Shown: positions 47,504 to 57,497, counted from the stretch's first letter. The stretch is 64,000 bases of DNA from Spartobacteria bacterium (GCA_021324825.1 JAJPII010000002.1:40462-104461); one strand, 5' to 3'. Notes: generated from the letters alone by a model not told the origin. A program made the numbers and translations.

Positions 47504-47973
47504 TGAACCTGTATCTTCTCCGCCACGCCGACGCCATCGACCAGGCCGAAACCGACGTCGCCCGCTATCTCACCGACAAGGGCGTCTCCCAGGCCAAGGC
47601 GGTCGGCCGCTTCTGCCGCGACCGGGGCATCGTGCCGGACATCATCCTCACCAGCCCGTATCGCCGCGCCGAGCAGACCGCGGAGATCGTCGCGAAGAAG
47701 ATCGGCTCCTCCGAAGTTCTCGTCGTCCCTTTCCTTGGTTCCGGCATGGAACCCGCCACGGCCCTTAGGGAACTGGAGCCTTATATCCGGTGCGCGGGCG
47801 TCATGCTCGTCGGCCATGAACCCGACTTCAGCCTTCTCGCCGCGACGCTTCTCGGCCTGCCGCAGGCGCGGAGACTGCATCTCCGCAAGGCCTCGCTCAC
47901 TCTCCTGGAAACCGAGCGCCTGGCGCCGGATTCCGCCACCCTGCACTTTAGCCTTCCGGTGAGGTTCCTATGA
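47503..47973 (+). CDS. sixA: Phosphohistidine phosphatase SixA-like
   Basis: 156 residues. LYLLRHADAID carries the catalytic His8. DIILTSPYRRAEQTAEI and VGHEPDFSLLAATLLG supply the second Arg and His of the histidine phosphatase fold. SixA dephosphorylates phospho-His in regulatory or PTS-type proteins. The ATG overlaps the fabG stop by one base. Confidence 0.9.
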   Translation: MNLYLLRHADAIDQAETDVARYLTDKGVSQAKAVGRFCRDRGIVPDIILTSPYRRAEQTAEIVAKKIGSSEVLVVPFLGSGMEPATALRELEPYIRCAGVMLVGHEPDFSLLAATLLGLPQARRLHLRKASLTLLETERLAPDSATLHFSLPVRFL

Positions 47974-48662
47974 AGCCCGGAGTCATTCGCACCAATTCGT
48001 TCGTCGTCGACGCCGCGAACGTCATCGTGGAAAGCGTGCAGGCGGCGATCGCCGCGCGGGGGTGTTTCCGGATCGCCCTGAGCGGCGGCAACACGCCGCG
48101 CCTCGTCTTCCAGCGGCTCGCGGAGATCGGCTCCGAACTGGAATGGGAGAAGATATTCATCACCTTCAGCGACGAACGCTGCGTGCCGCCCGAGGATGAA
48201 AAGAGCAATTTTCGCATGGCGAAACTCGCGCTGCTCGACAGGGTCCCGGTCCCCGCCGCGAACGTCCTCCGCATCCGCGGCGAACTCGCCCCGGAGGAAG
48301 CGGCCGCCGCGTACGAGGCGCGGCTCGCGGAGAAGGCGCTCGCCTCCCGCGAACCGCGTTATGTTCACGATCTCCTGCTGCTCGGCCTCGGCGAGGACGG
48401 CCACACCGCCTCCCTTTTCCCCGGCACGGAAGCGCTGAAGGAGACCAGGCGCAACGTCGTCGCGAATCACGTCCCGCAACAGTCCTCGAACAGGATCACC
48501 TTCACCTATCCGTTGATAAACGCCGCGCGGCACGTTTGTTTTCTTGTCAACGGCGCGGGGAAAGAGAAGATCATCGCCGAAATACTGGCCGGCTCGACCG
48601 CCTACCCCGCCGCGCGCGTGAAACCCGAGCGCGGCAGATTAACCTGGCTCCTTGGCTCGTGA
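47970..48662 (+). CDS. pgl: 6-phosphogluconolactonase
   Basis: 230 residues. FRIALSGGNTPRLVFQRL, FSDERCVPPEDEKSNFRMA and LGLGEDGHTASLFPGTEAL are the DevB/Pgl signature blocks. It hydrolyses 6-phosphogluconolactone in the oxidative pentose phosphate pathway. No zwf or gnd is in the window. Both ends overlap the neighbouring genes by four bases. Confidence 0.95.
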   Translation: MKPGVIRTNSFVVDAANVIVESVQAAIAARGCFRIALSGGNTPRLVFQRLAEIGSELEWEKIFITFSDERCVPPEDEKSNFRMAKLALLDRVPVPAANVLRIRGELAPEEAAAAYEARLAEKALASREPRYVHDLLLLGLGEDGHTASLFPGTEALKETRRNVVANHVPQQSSNRITFTYPLINAARHVCFLVNGAGKEKIIAEILAGSTAYPAARVKPERGRLTWLLGS

Positions 48663-49000
48663 AGCTCTTCCTCATCGTTCTCCTGACCCTGTGCATCCTC
48701 CCGAGCGCTCCCGCCGCGGATAAGAAGCCGAGGCCCGGCGCGTCCCCCACCGCGACGCCGGATGACAGAGTGGCCTTCCACGGCGTCATCGTCGCGTTCT
48801 CGAAATCCGCGCAAACCTTCACCCTCAGAGGGAAAAAGGGCCTTCTCGTCTATGTCATCACCGACGCCACGAAAATAGCCAAGGGTACCGCCGAGGGATC
48901 GCTGGAGGACCTCGCGCCCGGCGTCTATGTCCGGGGCGCCTCGCGCCGCACGGGCGACGGCGCCTTCATCGCCCTCACCGTCAAGACCGAACCGAAATGA
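48659..49000 (+). CDS. Small exported protein, DUF5666-like
   Basis: 113 residues from the GTG that overlaps the pgl stop (GTGA). A signal peptide ([20 protein letters not shown]) is followed by a Pro/Thr linker. A single small beta-rich domain then reads [54 protein letters not shown]. The V.G.I.....TFTL...G pattern resembles DUF5666/OB-like domains. The function is unknown. It sits oddly between pgl and purS and overlaps purS by four bases. Confidence 0.75.
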   Translation: MKLFLIVLLTLCILPSAPAADKKPRPGASPTATPDDRVAFHGVIVAFSKSAQTFTLRGKKGLLVYVITDATKIAKGTAEGSLEDLAPGVYVRGASRRTGDGAFIALTVKTEPK

Positions 49001-49230
49001 GAGCCACCGTCATCGTCATGCCAAAGGAAAGCGTGCTCGACCCCCAGGGAGTCGCCGTGCGCGAAGCCATCAAACACCAGGGCCTTCAAGGGGTGAAGGA
49101 AGTCCGCATCGGCAAATTCATGGAGATCGAACTGGAATCCGGCGCGGACGAAAAGGACCTGCACGCCGTCTGCCGCGACCTTCTTTCCAATCCCGTCATC
49201 GAGGATTACCGGCTCCAGGTTCATCCATGA
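48997..49230 (+). CDS. purS: FGAM synthase subunit PurS
   Basis: 77 residues. [39 protein letters not shown] and the short C-terminal strand are the PurS fold. It bridges PurQ and PurL in the three-subunit formylglycinamidine synthase of purine synthesis. It overlaps purQ by four bases. Confidence 0.96.
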   Translation: MRATVIVMPKESVLDPQGVAVREAIKHQGLQGVKEVRIGKFMEIELESGADEKDLHAVCRDLLSNPVIEDYRLQVHP

Positions 49231-49907
49231 GATGTGCGGTCGTCAGGTTTCCGGGATCGAATTGCGATCAGGATTGCTACCGCGTCCTGCGGGAGGCCTG
49301 CGACACCGACTACGTTTGGCACAAGGAAACCTCCGTCGCGGCTTATGATCTTATCGTCCTGCCAGGCGGCTTTTCCTATGGCGACTACCTGCGTTGCGGG
49401 GCCATCGCGCGATTCTCGCCCGTCATGCGCTCCGTCATCGAGGAGGCGGGCAAGGGAAAGCTCGTCCTCGGCATCTGCAACGGCTTCCAGATTCTCTGCG
49501 AAGCGCGGCTGCTCCCCGGCGCGCTCATCCGCAACGCCTCCCTCCATTTCATCTGCCGGCGCGTCACCGTCCGCGTCGAGAACATGGACACGCCTTTCAC
49601 CAACGCCGGCACGACCGGCGCGCTGCTTGAACTGCCCATCGCGCACGGCGAAGGCAACTACTTCGCGGACGAAGAGACCCTCCGTTCCCTGGATCGCCAC
49701 CGCCAGGTTCTTCTCCGTTACGCCGACGCAGCCGGCCGGGCCTCGGCGGAAGCCAACCCCAACGGCTCGGCTCGCAACATCGCGGGCGTTTGCAACCGCC
49801 GGCGAAACGTCTTCGGCCTCATGCCTCACCCGGAGCGGGCGTCCGATCCGCGGCTCGGCAGCGTGGACGGCAAAGTGATCTTCGAGTCCATCCTGCAAAA
49901 TGGCTGA
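49227..49907 (+). CDS. purQ: FGAM synthase glutaminase subunit PurQ
   Basis: 226 residues. [13 protein letters not shown] opens the class I amidotransferase. The nucleophile Cys84 lies in [10 protein letters not shown], and the His/Glu pair in [10 protein letters not shown]. It releases ammonia from glutamine for PurL. The stop overlaps the start of purL by eight bases. Confidence 0.97.
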   Translation: MRCAVVRFPGSNCDQDCYRVLREACDTDYVWHKETSVAAYDLIVLPGGFSYGDYLRCGAIARFSPVMRSVIEEAGKGKLVLGICNGFQILCEARLLPGALIRNASLHFICRRVTVRVENMDTPFTNAGTTGALLELPIAHGEGNYFADEETLRSLDRHRQVLLRYADAAGRASAEANPNGSARNIAGVCNRRRNVFGLMPHPERASDPRLGSVDGKVIFESILQNG

Positions 49908-52050
49908 CCTGACCGACGAGGAATTCGACCGCATCCGGCAAATCCTGGGCCGCGAGCCCAACCACACGGAGACCGGCATCTTCTCCGTCATGTGGAGCGA
50001 GCACTGCTCGTACAAGAACTCCCGCCCCGAGTTGAAGAAATTCCCGACCGAAGGGCCGCGCGTCCTCGTCAAGGCGGGCGAGGAAAACGCGGGCGTCATC
50101 GACATCGGCGGCGGCTGGGCGGTTGCGTTCAAGATGGAAAGCCACAACCACCCGAGCGCCATCGAGCCGTTCCAGGGCGCGGCGACCGGCGTGGGCGGCA
50201 TCATCCGCGACATTTTCACGATGGGCGCGCGCCCCGTCTTCAGCCTGAATTCCCTCCGGTTCGGCCCGCTTTCCAGCGCGAAAAACCGGCGGCTGTTCGC
50301 GGGGGTCGTGGCGGGCATCGCGCATTACGGCAACTGCATCGGCATCCCCACCATCGGCGGCGAGATTTATTTCGACGAATCGTACGAGGGCAATCCGCTC
50401 GTGAACGTCTTCTGCCTCGGCGTCCTGCGCCACGAGGAGATCGCGCGCGGCGCGGCCACCGGCATCGGGAACCCCGTTTTCTACGTCGGCTCGGAGACCG
50501 GGCGCGACGGCCTGGCGGGCGCGGCGTTCGCTTCGCGGGAGTTGAGCGAGGCGTCGCGGCGGGATCGCCCCGCGGTGCAGGTCGGCGATCCGTTCAAGGA
50601 AAAGCTGCTGCTCGAAGCGTGCCTGGAATTGCTGGAGAGCGGCTGCGTGGCGGGCATCCAGGACATGGGCGCGGCGGGCCTGACCTGTTCGACGTGCGAA
50701 ACGGCGAGCCGCGGCGGCACGGGCGTGGAGATCGACCTGGCGCGCGTGCCCGTGCGCGAACGCGGCATGACGCCGTATGAAATCATGCTGAGCGAATCGC
50801 AGGAGCGGATGCTCATCATCGTCAAGCGCGGCGAAGAGGAGCGGGTGAAGAGCATCTTCGAGAAATGGGACCTGCCTTACGCGGACATCGGGCGCGTGAC
50901 CGGCGACGGCATGATGCGGGTGCTGAACAACGGAGAAGTGGTGTCGGAAATCCCGGCGAGAAAGCTGGCCGAGGAAGCGCCCGTCTATCACCGCGAAGCC
51001 GCGCCGAAAGCGCCCCCCGCGCCCCTTGAAAACCCGCCGGAGGCCGATCCGCAAACGGTTCTTCCCCGGCTGCTTTCCCATCCCGCCATCGCGTCGAAGA
51101 ACTGGGTTTACAGCCAGTACGACCACACCGTGCGCGCGGGAACCATCGTCGCGCCCGGTTCGGACGCCGCCGTTTTCCTCATCCGGGAGGCGGACAAGAT
51201 CGTCGCCGCGACCACGGACTGCAACGCGCTTTTCTGCGCGCTGGATCCCCGCGGGGGCGCGCGCCTCGCGGTGGCGGAAGCCGCGCGGAATCTCGCTTGC
51301 GCGGGCGCGACGCCCCTGGCGGTGACGGACAACCTCAACTTCGGCAATCCGTACAAGCCGGAGAATTTCTGGCAGCTTCGCGAAGCGGTGGAAGGCCTGG
51401 CGGAGGGATGCCGCGCCTTCGACGTGCCCGTGACGGGCGGAAACGTCAGCCTGTACAACGAAAGCCCCGCGGGCGCCATCGACCCCACGCCGACGGTTGG
51501 AATGGTGGGCCTCATCGAGGACGAGCGGCACATCACAACCCAGGCGTTCAAACAGGCGGGCGACGTCATCCTCCTACTCGGCGGCGAGGGGAGCGAACTC
51601 GGCGGGTCGCATTACCTGAAGGTCATCCACGGGCTCAAGGCGGGCGTGCCTCCGCGCATGGATTTCGTCCGCGAAAAAAGCGTGCAGGCCGCGGCTCTCG
51701 CCCTCATCCGTTCCGGTTTTGTGAAGAGCGCGCACGATTGCTCGGAAGGCGGCCTCGCCGTCGCGCTGGCGGAATGCTGCATCTCCGGGAAAAAGCCGCT
51801 CGGCGCCCACGTCCAACTAAGCGAAGCCACTCCGCGGGTTCTTTTTAATGAATCGGCCTCGCGCATCCTCCTGTCGGTGGCTGGGAACTCCGCGGCCGCG
51901 GCGCTCGCTCTGCTGGAGTGGCGGGGCGTGCCGGCGCGGCGGATCGGCGTTGTGGGCGGCCCGCGCCTCGTCATCAATGAATTTAGCTGGGAGGTGGCGG
52001 AACTTTACAAAGAGTGGTATTCTGCAATCGGTGATCTTATGTCCTCCTAG
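49900..52050 (+). CDS. purL: FGAM synthase large subunit PurL
   Basis: 716 residues, the short form that needs PurS and Pur[49 protein letters not shown] and [19 protein letters not shown] are the catalytic half, and the pseudo-symmetric second half includes [12 protein letters not shown] and [14 protein letters not shown]. It makes FGAM from FGAR, ATP and ammonia. Confidence 0.97.
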   Translation: MADLTDEEFDRIRQILGREPNHTETGIFSVMWSEHCSYKNSRPELKKFPTEGPRVLVKAGEENAGVIDIGGGWAVAFKMESHNHPSAIEPFQGAATGVGGIIRDIFTMGARPVFSLNSLRFGPLSSAKNRRLFAGVVAGIAHYGNCIGIPTIGGEIYFDESYEGNPLVNVFCLGVLRHEEIARGAATGIGNPVFYVGSETGRDGLAGAAFASRELSEASRRDRPAVQVGDPFKEKLLLEACLELLESGCVAGIQDMGAAGLTCSTCETASRGGTGVEIDLARVPVRERGMTPYEIMLSESQERMLIIVKRGEEERVKSIFEKWDLPYADIGRVTGDGMMRVLNNGEVVSEIPARKLAEEAPVYHREAAPKAPPAPLENPPEADPQTVLPRLLSHPAIASKNWVYSQYDHTVRAGTIVAPGSDAAVFLIREADKIVAATTDCNALFCALDPRGGARLAVAEAARNLACAGATPLAVTDNLNFGNPYKPENFWQLREAVEGLAEGCRAFDVPVTGGNVSLYNESPAGAIDPTPTVGMVGLIEDERHITTQAFKQAGDVILLLGGEGSELGGSHYLKVIHGLKAGVPPRMDFVREKSVQAAALALIRSGFVKSAHDCSEGGLAVALAECCISGKKPLGAHVQLSEATPRVLFNESASRILLSVAGNSAAAALALLEWRGVPARRIGVVGGPRLVINEFSWEVAELYKEWYSAIGDLMSS

Positions 52051-52069
52051 GCTGCCGGCTACCTGAACC

Positions 52070-53527
52070 GTGGAAGACTCCTACAAGCCCAGGGACGAAT
52101 GCGGCGTCTTCGCCATCCACGGCCATCCGGACGCCGCGGTGCTGACATGCTGCGGACTCTTCGCCCTCCAGCATCGCGGGCAGGAGAGCGCGGGCATCGT
52201 CAGTTCCAACGGCCCGCGGAGTCCGTTCGCCCTGCATCGAGGCATGGGCCTCGTGCCGCAGGTCTTCACGCCCGGGGACCTGGATCGTTTGAAGGGGACG
52301 CGCGCCATCGGGCACGTCCGTTATTCGACGACCGGCTCCAGCAACATCAAGAACGCCCAGCCGCTCTATGCGGATTGCCGGCGCGGCCAGCTCGCCATCG
52401 GCCATAACGGGAATATCGTCAACGCCGCGCTTCTCCGGGAGGAACTGGAACAGCGCGGGGCCATCTTCGAGACCACGGTGGACAGTGAAATCTTTCTCCA
52501 TCTCCTCGCCCAGCCTTCGGGGGCCAACACCGTCCTTTCCGCCTTGCGCCGGGTGGAGGGCGCGTTCTCCGTCGTTCTCATGAGCGAGACGGAGATCATC
52601 GGTTTTCGCGATCCGCAGGGCTTCCGGCCCCTCGTCCTCGGCAAGCTGGACGGCGCTTACATCCTCTCTTCGGAGACGTGCGCCTTCGACCTCATCCACG
52701 CCGAATTCATCCGCGAGATCGAGCCGGGCGAAGTCGTCATCATCAACGACCAGGGCATCCGCTCCGAGTTTCCCTTCCCGCTGGAGAGGGAGTCTTTCTG
52801 CATTTTCGAATACGTCTATTTCGCGCGCCCGGACAGCGTGCTGCGCGGCGTCAACGTCAACAAAGCCCGCTCCGCGATGGGCCGCGAACTGGCGCGGCTG
52901 CACCCGGTCGAGGCGGACATCGTCGTGCCGGTGCCGGATTCGGGCATCTACGCGGCGCTCGGGTACAGCCACGAGGCGGACATCCCGTACGAGCCGGCTT
53001 TCGTGCGCAACCACTACATCGGCCGCACCTTCCTCCAGCCGACGCAGATGACGCGCGACTTCAACGTCCGGGTGAAGCTGAACCTCATCAAGGAATCCGT
53101 GCGGGGCAAACGCGTGGTCGTCGTCGATGATTCCATCGTCCGCGGCACCACGGCGCGCGCGCGCGTGGTCAATCTGCGCGAGGCCGGCGCGAAGGAAGTC
53201 CACATGCGGATCAGTTGTCCGCCGCACAAGTTCGCCTGCCATTACGGCATCGACTTCCCCGATCCCGCCAACCTCCTCGCCAACCAGTATTCGACCGAGC
53301 AGATACGGGAATACCTCGGCGCGGACAGCATCGGCTATCTCGACCTCGAAGGGATGATCCGCGCCACGGGCTTGCGGGCGAACTCCTTCTGCCTGGCGTG
53401 TTTCAACGGCGATTACCCCGTTCCGTTCGACCCCCGGTTCCACAAATTCATCATGGAACGCCGCCAGGGCCGCTCGAACCTCCTCGTGGAATCCGACCAG
53501 CCCGTCCTCTTCGCGGACCTCAAATGA
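52070..53527 (+). CDS. purF: Amidophosphoribosyltransferase
   Basis: 485 residues from a GTG. A ten-residue propeptide precedes the catalytic Cys11 (DECGVFAIHGH). The PRPP motif is VVVVDDSIVRGTT. The cysteines in ESFCIFEYVYFARPDS, HKFACHYGIDFP and SFCLACFNGDYPV match the four [4Fe-4S] ligands of the B. subtilis-type enzyme. It commits PRPP to purine synthesis. The stop overlaps purM by four bases. Confidence 0.97.
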   Translation: MEDSYKPRDECGVFAIHGHPDAAVLTCCGLFALQHRGQESAGIVSSNGPRSPFALHRGMGLVPQVFTPGDLDRLKGTRAIGHVRYSTTGSSNIKNAQPLYADCRRGQLAIGHNGNIVNAALLREELEQRGAIFETTVDSEIFLHLLAQPSGANTVLSALRRVEGAFSVVLMSETEIIGFRDPQGFRPLVLGKLDGAYILSSETCAFDLIHAEFIREIEPGEVVIINDQGIRSEFPFPLERESFCIFEYVYFARPDSVLRGVNVNKARSAMGRELARLHPVEADIVVPVPDSGIYAALGYSHEADIPYEPAFVRNHYIGRTFLQPTQMTRDFNVRVKLNLIKESVRGKRVVVVDDSIVRGTTARARVVNLREAGAKEVHMRISCPPHKFACHYGIDFPDPANLLANQYSTEQIREYLGADSIGYLDLEGMIRATGLRANSFCLACFNGDYPVPFDPRFHKFIMERRQGRSNLLVESDQPVLFADLK

Positions 53528-54516
53528 AGAGCGCCTACGCCCGCGCGGGCGTCGACCTAGCCCTTGCCAATTCCCTGAAAGGGCGCATCCAGCGCCTCGT
53601 CCGGGCCACGCACGGGCCGGAAGTGCTCGGGAAAATCGGCGGCTTCGGCGGCTTGTTCCGGGCGGATTTCAAGGGCGCGCCCGTCCTCGTCTCCAGCGTG
53701 GACGGCGTCGGCACGAAATTAAAGGTCGCCTTCGCGATGAACCGGCACGACACCGTCGCCCAGGACCTCGTCAACCATTGCGTCAACGACATCGCCGTCC
53801 TCGGCGCGCGCCCGCTTTTTTTTCTCGACTATATCGGCGCGGAGAAACTGGAACCCGCCGTCTTCGATGCGCTCCTTTCCGGTTTCTCGCGCGCGTGCAA
53901 GGCCGCGGGCTGCGCTCTCATCGGCGGCGAAACGGCGCAGATGCCGGGCATGTACAAGCGCGGCGAATACGACCTCGCGGGCTGCATCGTCGGCGTCGTC
54001 GACCAAAAGAAAATCCTCGACGGGAAAAAAATCGGCCCCGGGGACGCCGTGGTCGGCATCCCCTCCAACGGCCTGCACACCAACGGCTACTCCCTCGCGC
54101 GGAGGATATTCAAGAATGTAAAACTCGATGAGAAACTTCCCGGCTTGAAATTGACCCTGGGCGGGGAACTGTTGCGGGTGCATCGCAACTACCAGCCGTT
54201 GCTCGCCTCGCTGCGTCCCATGCTGAAGGGCGCGGCGCACATCACCGGCGGCGGCCTGGTCGATAATCTGGACCGCGTCCTCCCGCCCGGCTGCGACGCC
54301 GTCATCGAGACGCGCCGGTGGAAGCGGCCCGCCATTTTCCGCATCCTGCAGGAGCGCGGCAAAGTCGCCGGCGCGGAGATGTATCAGGTCTTCAATATGG
54401 GCGTCGGGATGGCCCTCGTCGTTTCCGCGGCGGACGCGCCCGCCGTCGCGCGGCGCGTCCGCGGCTGGGTCATTGGCTCCATCGCGCGGGGCGCAGGGAA
54501 GGTCCGCATAGTCTGA
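53524..54516 (+). CDS. purM: AIR synthase
   Basis: 330 residues. SSVDGVGTKLKVAF, ALIGGETAQMPGMYKRGEYDLAG, SNGLHTNGYSLAR and HITGGGLVDNLDRVLP are the PurM blocks. It closes the imidazole ring using ATP. It is the last gene of the purSQLFM set, and the ATG overlaps purF. Confidence 0.97.
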   Translation: MKSAYARAGVDLALANSLKGRIQRLVRATHGPEVLGKIGGFGGLFRADFKGAPVLVSSVDGVGTKLKVAFAMNRHDTVAQDLVNHCVNDIAVLGARPLFFLDYIGAEKLEPAVFDALLSGFSRACKAAGCALIGGETAQMPGMYKRGEYDLAGCIVGVVDQKKILDGKKIGPGDAVVGIPSNGLHTNGYSLARRIFKNVKLDEKLPGLKLTLGGELLRVHRNYQPLLASLRPMLKGAAHITGGGLVDNLDRVLPPGCDAVIETRRWKRPAIFRILQERGKVAGAEMYQVFNMGVGMALVVSAADAPAVARRVRGWVIGSIARGAGKVRIV

Positions 54517-54531
54517 AAGGCGATACAGGCG

Positions 54532-55536
54532 ATGGAAGACTACCCCCTCAAAACAAAGAAAGGCATCTGGAATATCGGGCTGAAAGCCGGGCTTTTGGGC
54601 GCGTTCCTATTCGGCATGCGCTATGCCTTGCGCCGCCCGCTGCAATGGCCGGTGCCCGACACCATATCCCCGGCGATCTTCGCCACCAAGGTGCTCCACA
54701 CCAGCACGGGCCAGATCGTTTACCACGAGTCCGGCGGCGGCCAGCCGCTTCTTTTTGTTCACGGCGTTTACCCCGGCGCCTCGTCGTACGAATGGTCGAA
54801 GATTTATCCCGAATTCGCGGGGCGGTTCCGCGTTCTCGCGCCGGACCTGATCGGCTGCGGCGAGTCCCAGCGGCCCAAGGCCCGCCTGTTCGCCGCGGAT
54901 TACGTCCGGATGCTCGCGGATTTCATCCACGCCACGTGCGGCCAGGAACGCCCCATCGTCATTGGAAGCGGCTTGGGCGCCGGGTTCTGCGTTTACCTCG
55001 CGAGCCAGCACCCGGAACTCGTTTCGCGGCTCATCCTTTTCATGCCCACCGGGCAGCGCAATCTCGGGCGCCGGCGCCTCTCCTGGGGTACGGCGCTGGC
55101 CAGCCGCATCCCGTTCGTGAACCGGCTTTTCTATCGCAACTACCACGTCACACGGACGGCCGTGCGCCTGTGGCTGACCCAGCAGGCCTTCGTAGACCCC
55201 GGCCTCGTGACGGAGGAGATGGTCGAAGTCCTCACCACCTGCGGCAGGCAATACGGCGCGGAATACTCCATCCTGAATCTTTTCAGCGGCCGGCTCAGTT
55301 TCGACCTGGAGGCGCGGATGAAGATGCTCACGCAACCCGTCGCCCTCCTGTGGGGCGACCAGGCGGGATTTCCGCGGCTGGAAGGCGCGTACCGGCTGCA
55401 ACCCTCCATCCGCAACTGCACCCTTCTCATCCTGGAGAAGACCGGTCCGCTCGCCCCGCTGGAAGCGCCCGCGCGGCTGCTGGAAGTGTTAAACACCCAG
55501 TTGGACGGCGAACTGGGCGTTTTCAAAGTTGTCTGA
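54532..55536 (+). CDS. Alpha/beta-hydrolase-fold protein lacking catalytic residues
   Basis: 334 residues. An N-terminal hydrophobic stretch (GLKAGLLGAFLFGM) may anchor it. The fold is clear: LLFVHGVYPGASSYEW oxyanion region, VLAPDLIGCGES, a nucleophile-elbow segment and an LLWGDQAGF acid region. At the elbow the usual G-x-S-x-G reads GSGLG at 145-149, with Gly147 where Ser belongs. The usual GHLPHLEAP reads GPLAPLEAP near 304, so the catalytic His is Pro. It is therefore probably a non-enzymatic or altered member. It is 15 bases after purM. Confidence 0.8.
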   Translation: MEDYPLKTKKGIWNIGLKAGLLGAFLFGMRYALRRPLQWPVPDTISPAIFATKVLHTSTGQIVYHESGGGQPLLFVHGVYPGASSYEWSKIYPEFAGRFRVLAPDLIGCGESQRPKARLFAADYVRMLADFIHATCGQERPIVIGSGLGAGFCVYLASQHPELVSRLILFMPTGQRNLGRRRLSWGTALASRIPFVNRLFYRNYHVTRTAVRLWLTQQAFVDPGLVTEEMVEVLTTCGRQYGAEYSILNLFSGRLSFDLEARMKMLTQPVALLWGDQAGFPRLEGAYRLQPSIRNCTLLILEKTGPLAPLEAPARLLEVLNTQLDGELGVFKVV

Positions 55537-55595
55537 AGAGAATCTCGCTTGTCACCGTCTTCTCTTTGCGGTAATTAGCTGTGAATAACTAGCGT

Positions 55596-56000
55596 ATGAG
55601 GCCATTATTTCTGACTGTTCTCCTGGGTTTTGCCCTTTGTGTATTTACCGCGTGTTCGGATACCGACCAGCCGCATAAGAAGAAGGGCGCCGGGTACCAC
55701 GGCCCGAATCAAGAGACCGAATATCCCCCCGAACCGGCGGCGCCGTCCGTCTCCAATCCGGACAACGGCGAGCCGCATGAACCGGCCGTCTCCTCCTCCA
55801 CTCCCGAGCCGCAGCCTCCGCAGCCGAGTCCTTCGCCGTCGCCGAAAAAGGATTATGCTTACGGCATCCCGGTGCCCGGCAAGACCGGTTTTGTCACCAG
55901 CCCGTATATGCCCAACGCGGGTTATGTCGACGTGCGCGGCTACCCGCCCGGCACCGAGGTGAAAGACCCCTATTCCCAGAAAATCTTTCTGGTGCCGTAG
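55596..56000 (+). CDS. Proline-rich lipoprotein of unknown function
   Basis: 134 residues. The signal peptide ends in the lipobox FTAC with Cys20. A Pro/Ser/Glu-rich stretch (40-85) leads to a short C-terminal domain, [21 protein letters not shown] then [25 protein letters not shown]. That ending is seen in small outer-membrane lipoproteins that I cannot name. The gene stands alone, 59 bases after the hydrolase-like gene. Confidence 0.75.
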   Translation: MRPLFLTVLLGFALCVFTACSDTDQPHKKKGAGYHGPNQETEYPPEPAAPSVSNPDNGEPHEPAVSSSTPEPQPPQPSPSPSPKKDYAYGIPVPGKTGFVTSPYMPNAGYVDVRGYPPGTEVKDPYSQKIFLVP

Positions 56001-56007
56001 CCAGTCT

Positions 56008-56022
56008 CCCGCCGTTGGCGGG
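56008..56022. terminator. Short hairpin between the lipoprotein gene and aroA
   Basis: CCCGCC (56008-56013) pairs with GGCGGG (56017-56022) around a GTT loop, eight bases after the lipoprotein stop. There is no T-run, so it may stabilise the transcript end rather than terminate. Confidence 0.35.
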
Positions 56023-56039
56023 CCAGCGCGCGAGTTCCG

Positions 56040-57380
56040 ATGGCGAATTGGAAAGTTAAAAGGGCGCCCGTCATTCAGGGCGAGATAACCGTTCCGGGCG
56101 ACAAGAGCATCTCGCACCGCGCGGTCCTCATCGCCGCGATGTCCAACGGCGAGTGCGTCATCAACGGCTTCCTAGCGAGCGAGGATTGCATGCGCACCGT
56201 GGACGCCATGCGCGCCCTCGGCATCGAGATCGAAAACCCCGAGCCCTCGACCCTCATCGTCCGCGGCCGCAAACGCCGGTTTACCGCGCCCCTGGCGGAT
56301 ATCGACTGCGGCAACTCCGGCACCACCATGCGGCTGCTTTCCGGCATCCTCGCCGCGCAGCCGTTCCGTTCCCGGCTCGTCGGCGACGCCTCCCTTTCCC
56401 GGCGTCCGATGAATCGCGTCATCGACCCGCTGGTGGAAATGGGCGCCGCGATCCATGCCGAGGGCGACAAGGGCCGCCCGCCGCTCGTCATCGAAGGCGG
56501 CAAGCTGCGGCCCATCCAGTATTTCATGCCCGTCGCCAGCGCGCAGGTCAAGAGCGCCATCCTGCTCGCGGGCCTGTATGCGAAGGGCAAGACCACCGTC
56601 ACCGAACCCGTCCAAAGCCGCGACCATACCGAGCAGATCCTTCGCTACTTCCTCGTTCACCCGCAGCAGGACGATCTCAGCGTCTCCATCTTTGGCGAAC
56701 AGACCCCCGAGTCGCGGGACTTCACCGTCCCGGGCGATGTCTCAAGCGCCGCTTTCTGGCTCGTGGCCGCCGCCGCGCAGCCGCACTCCGACCTGCTGGT
56801 GCGCAACGTCGGCCTCAACAAAACGCGCACGGGCATCCTCGCCGTCCTGGTCCGCATGGGGGCGCACTACAGCGAGATCATCGAGGAGTCCGACCAGGGC
56901 GAACCGCGCGGAAGCATCGAGATAAAGGGCGCGCCGCTGAAAGGGACGGAAATCCGCGGCAAGGAGATACCCAACGTCATCGACGAGCTGCCGATCCTGG
57001 CGATCGCCGGGGCGCTGGCCCGCGGCAAGACGACGATAGCCGACGCGGGCGAATTGCGGGTGAAGGAATCCGACCGCATCGCCGCCATCGCGAAAAATCT
57101 GCGCGCGATGGGCGGCAACGTCGCCGAGACCGAGGACGGGCTGGAAATAACCGGCGGCGTCCCGTTGCAAGGCGCGCGGGTCAGCAGCTACGGCGACCAC
57201 CGCATCGCGATGGCGTTCGCCATAGCCGGCCTTTTTGCCGAGGGCGAGACCATCGTCGAGGATATCGATTGCGTCGCCACGTCCTACCCCGAGTTTTACC
57301 AGACGCTCGAAAAGCTTTCCCAGGTTCATTCCGGCCCCCCGCCGACCCATGTCATCAGTTCCATCCCCGTCCGGCATTAG
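56040..57380 (+). CDS. aroA: 3-phosphoshikimate 1-carboxyvinyltransferase (EPSP synthase)
   Basis: 446 residues. ITVPGDKSISHRAVLIAAM, DCGNSGTTMRLLSGILA, DASLSRRPMNRVI, FMPVASAQVKSAILLAG, DELPILAIAGALARGKT and YGDHRIAMAFAIAGL are the signature blocks of the shikimate-pathway enzyme. LSGILAAQ has Gly where glyphosate-sensitive class I enzymes have theirs; an Ala there marks class II. The stop TAG begins a stop-associated motif (TAGAGCGTG). Confidence 0.97.
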   Translation: MANWKVKRAPVIQGEITVPGDKSISHRAVLIAAMSNGECVINGFLASEDCMRTVDAMRALGIEIENPEPSTLIVRGRKRRFTAPLADIDCGNSGTTMRLLSGILAAQPFRSRLVGDASLSRRPMNRVIDPLVEMGAAIHAEGDKGRPPLVIEGGKLRPIQYFMPVASAQVKSAILLAGLYAKGKTTVTEPVQSRDHTEQILRYFLVHPQQDDLSVSIFGEQTPESRDFTVPGDVSSAAFWLVAAAAQPHSDLLVRNVGLNKTRTGILAVLVRMGAHYSEIIEESDQGEPRGSIEIKGAPLKGTEIRGKEIPNVIDELPILAIAGALARGKTTIADAGELRVKESDRIAAIAKNLRAMGGNVAETEDGLEITGGVPLQGARVSSYGDHRIAMAFAIAGLFAEGETIVEDIDCVATSYPEFYQTLEKLSQVHSGPPPTHVISSIPVRH

Positions 57381-57393
57381 AGCGTGCGCCCTG
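57378..57393 (+). repeat. Stop-associated motif TAGAGCGTG...CCTGC
   Basis: The aroA stop starts TAGAGCGTGCGCCCTGC. The minus-strand lipoprotein stop at 31888 reads TAGAGCGTGTCCTGCAC, almost the same apart from a two-base insertion. Shared sequence at two unrelated stop codons suggests a small dispersed element. Confidence 0.45.
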
Positions 57394-57400
57394 CGCGGCG

Positions 57401-57464
57401 TTGTAGAGGCGGCTGTGCGGGCCGCCTCCAGACCTTTGGGCGGCTGTGCCCGCCGCCCCTACAA
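57401..57464. repeat. REP-like repeat, copy 3 (short core)
   Basis: The left arm TTGTAGAGGCGGC folds as GAGGCGGC/GCCGCCTC, and the right arm as GGGCGG/CCGCCC ending CCCCTACAA. The centre is only CCAGACCTTT, which corresponds to the CCAGGTCTTT part of copy 2; the rest of the core is missing. Both arms differ in sequence from copies 1-2 at the hairpin tip but keep their pairing. Confidence 0.75.
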
Positions 57465-57497
57465 CCACGAGCGGGCGCGCTCCAGGGACTAAGGCCA

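Noticed and set aside
55549..55577. TTGTCA and TAATTA ahead of the lipoprotein at 55596 as a promoter
   Set aside because: The spacing is right (17) but the -10 box is too poor a match to list.
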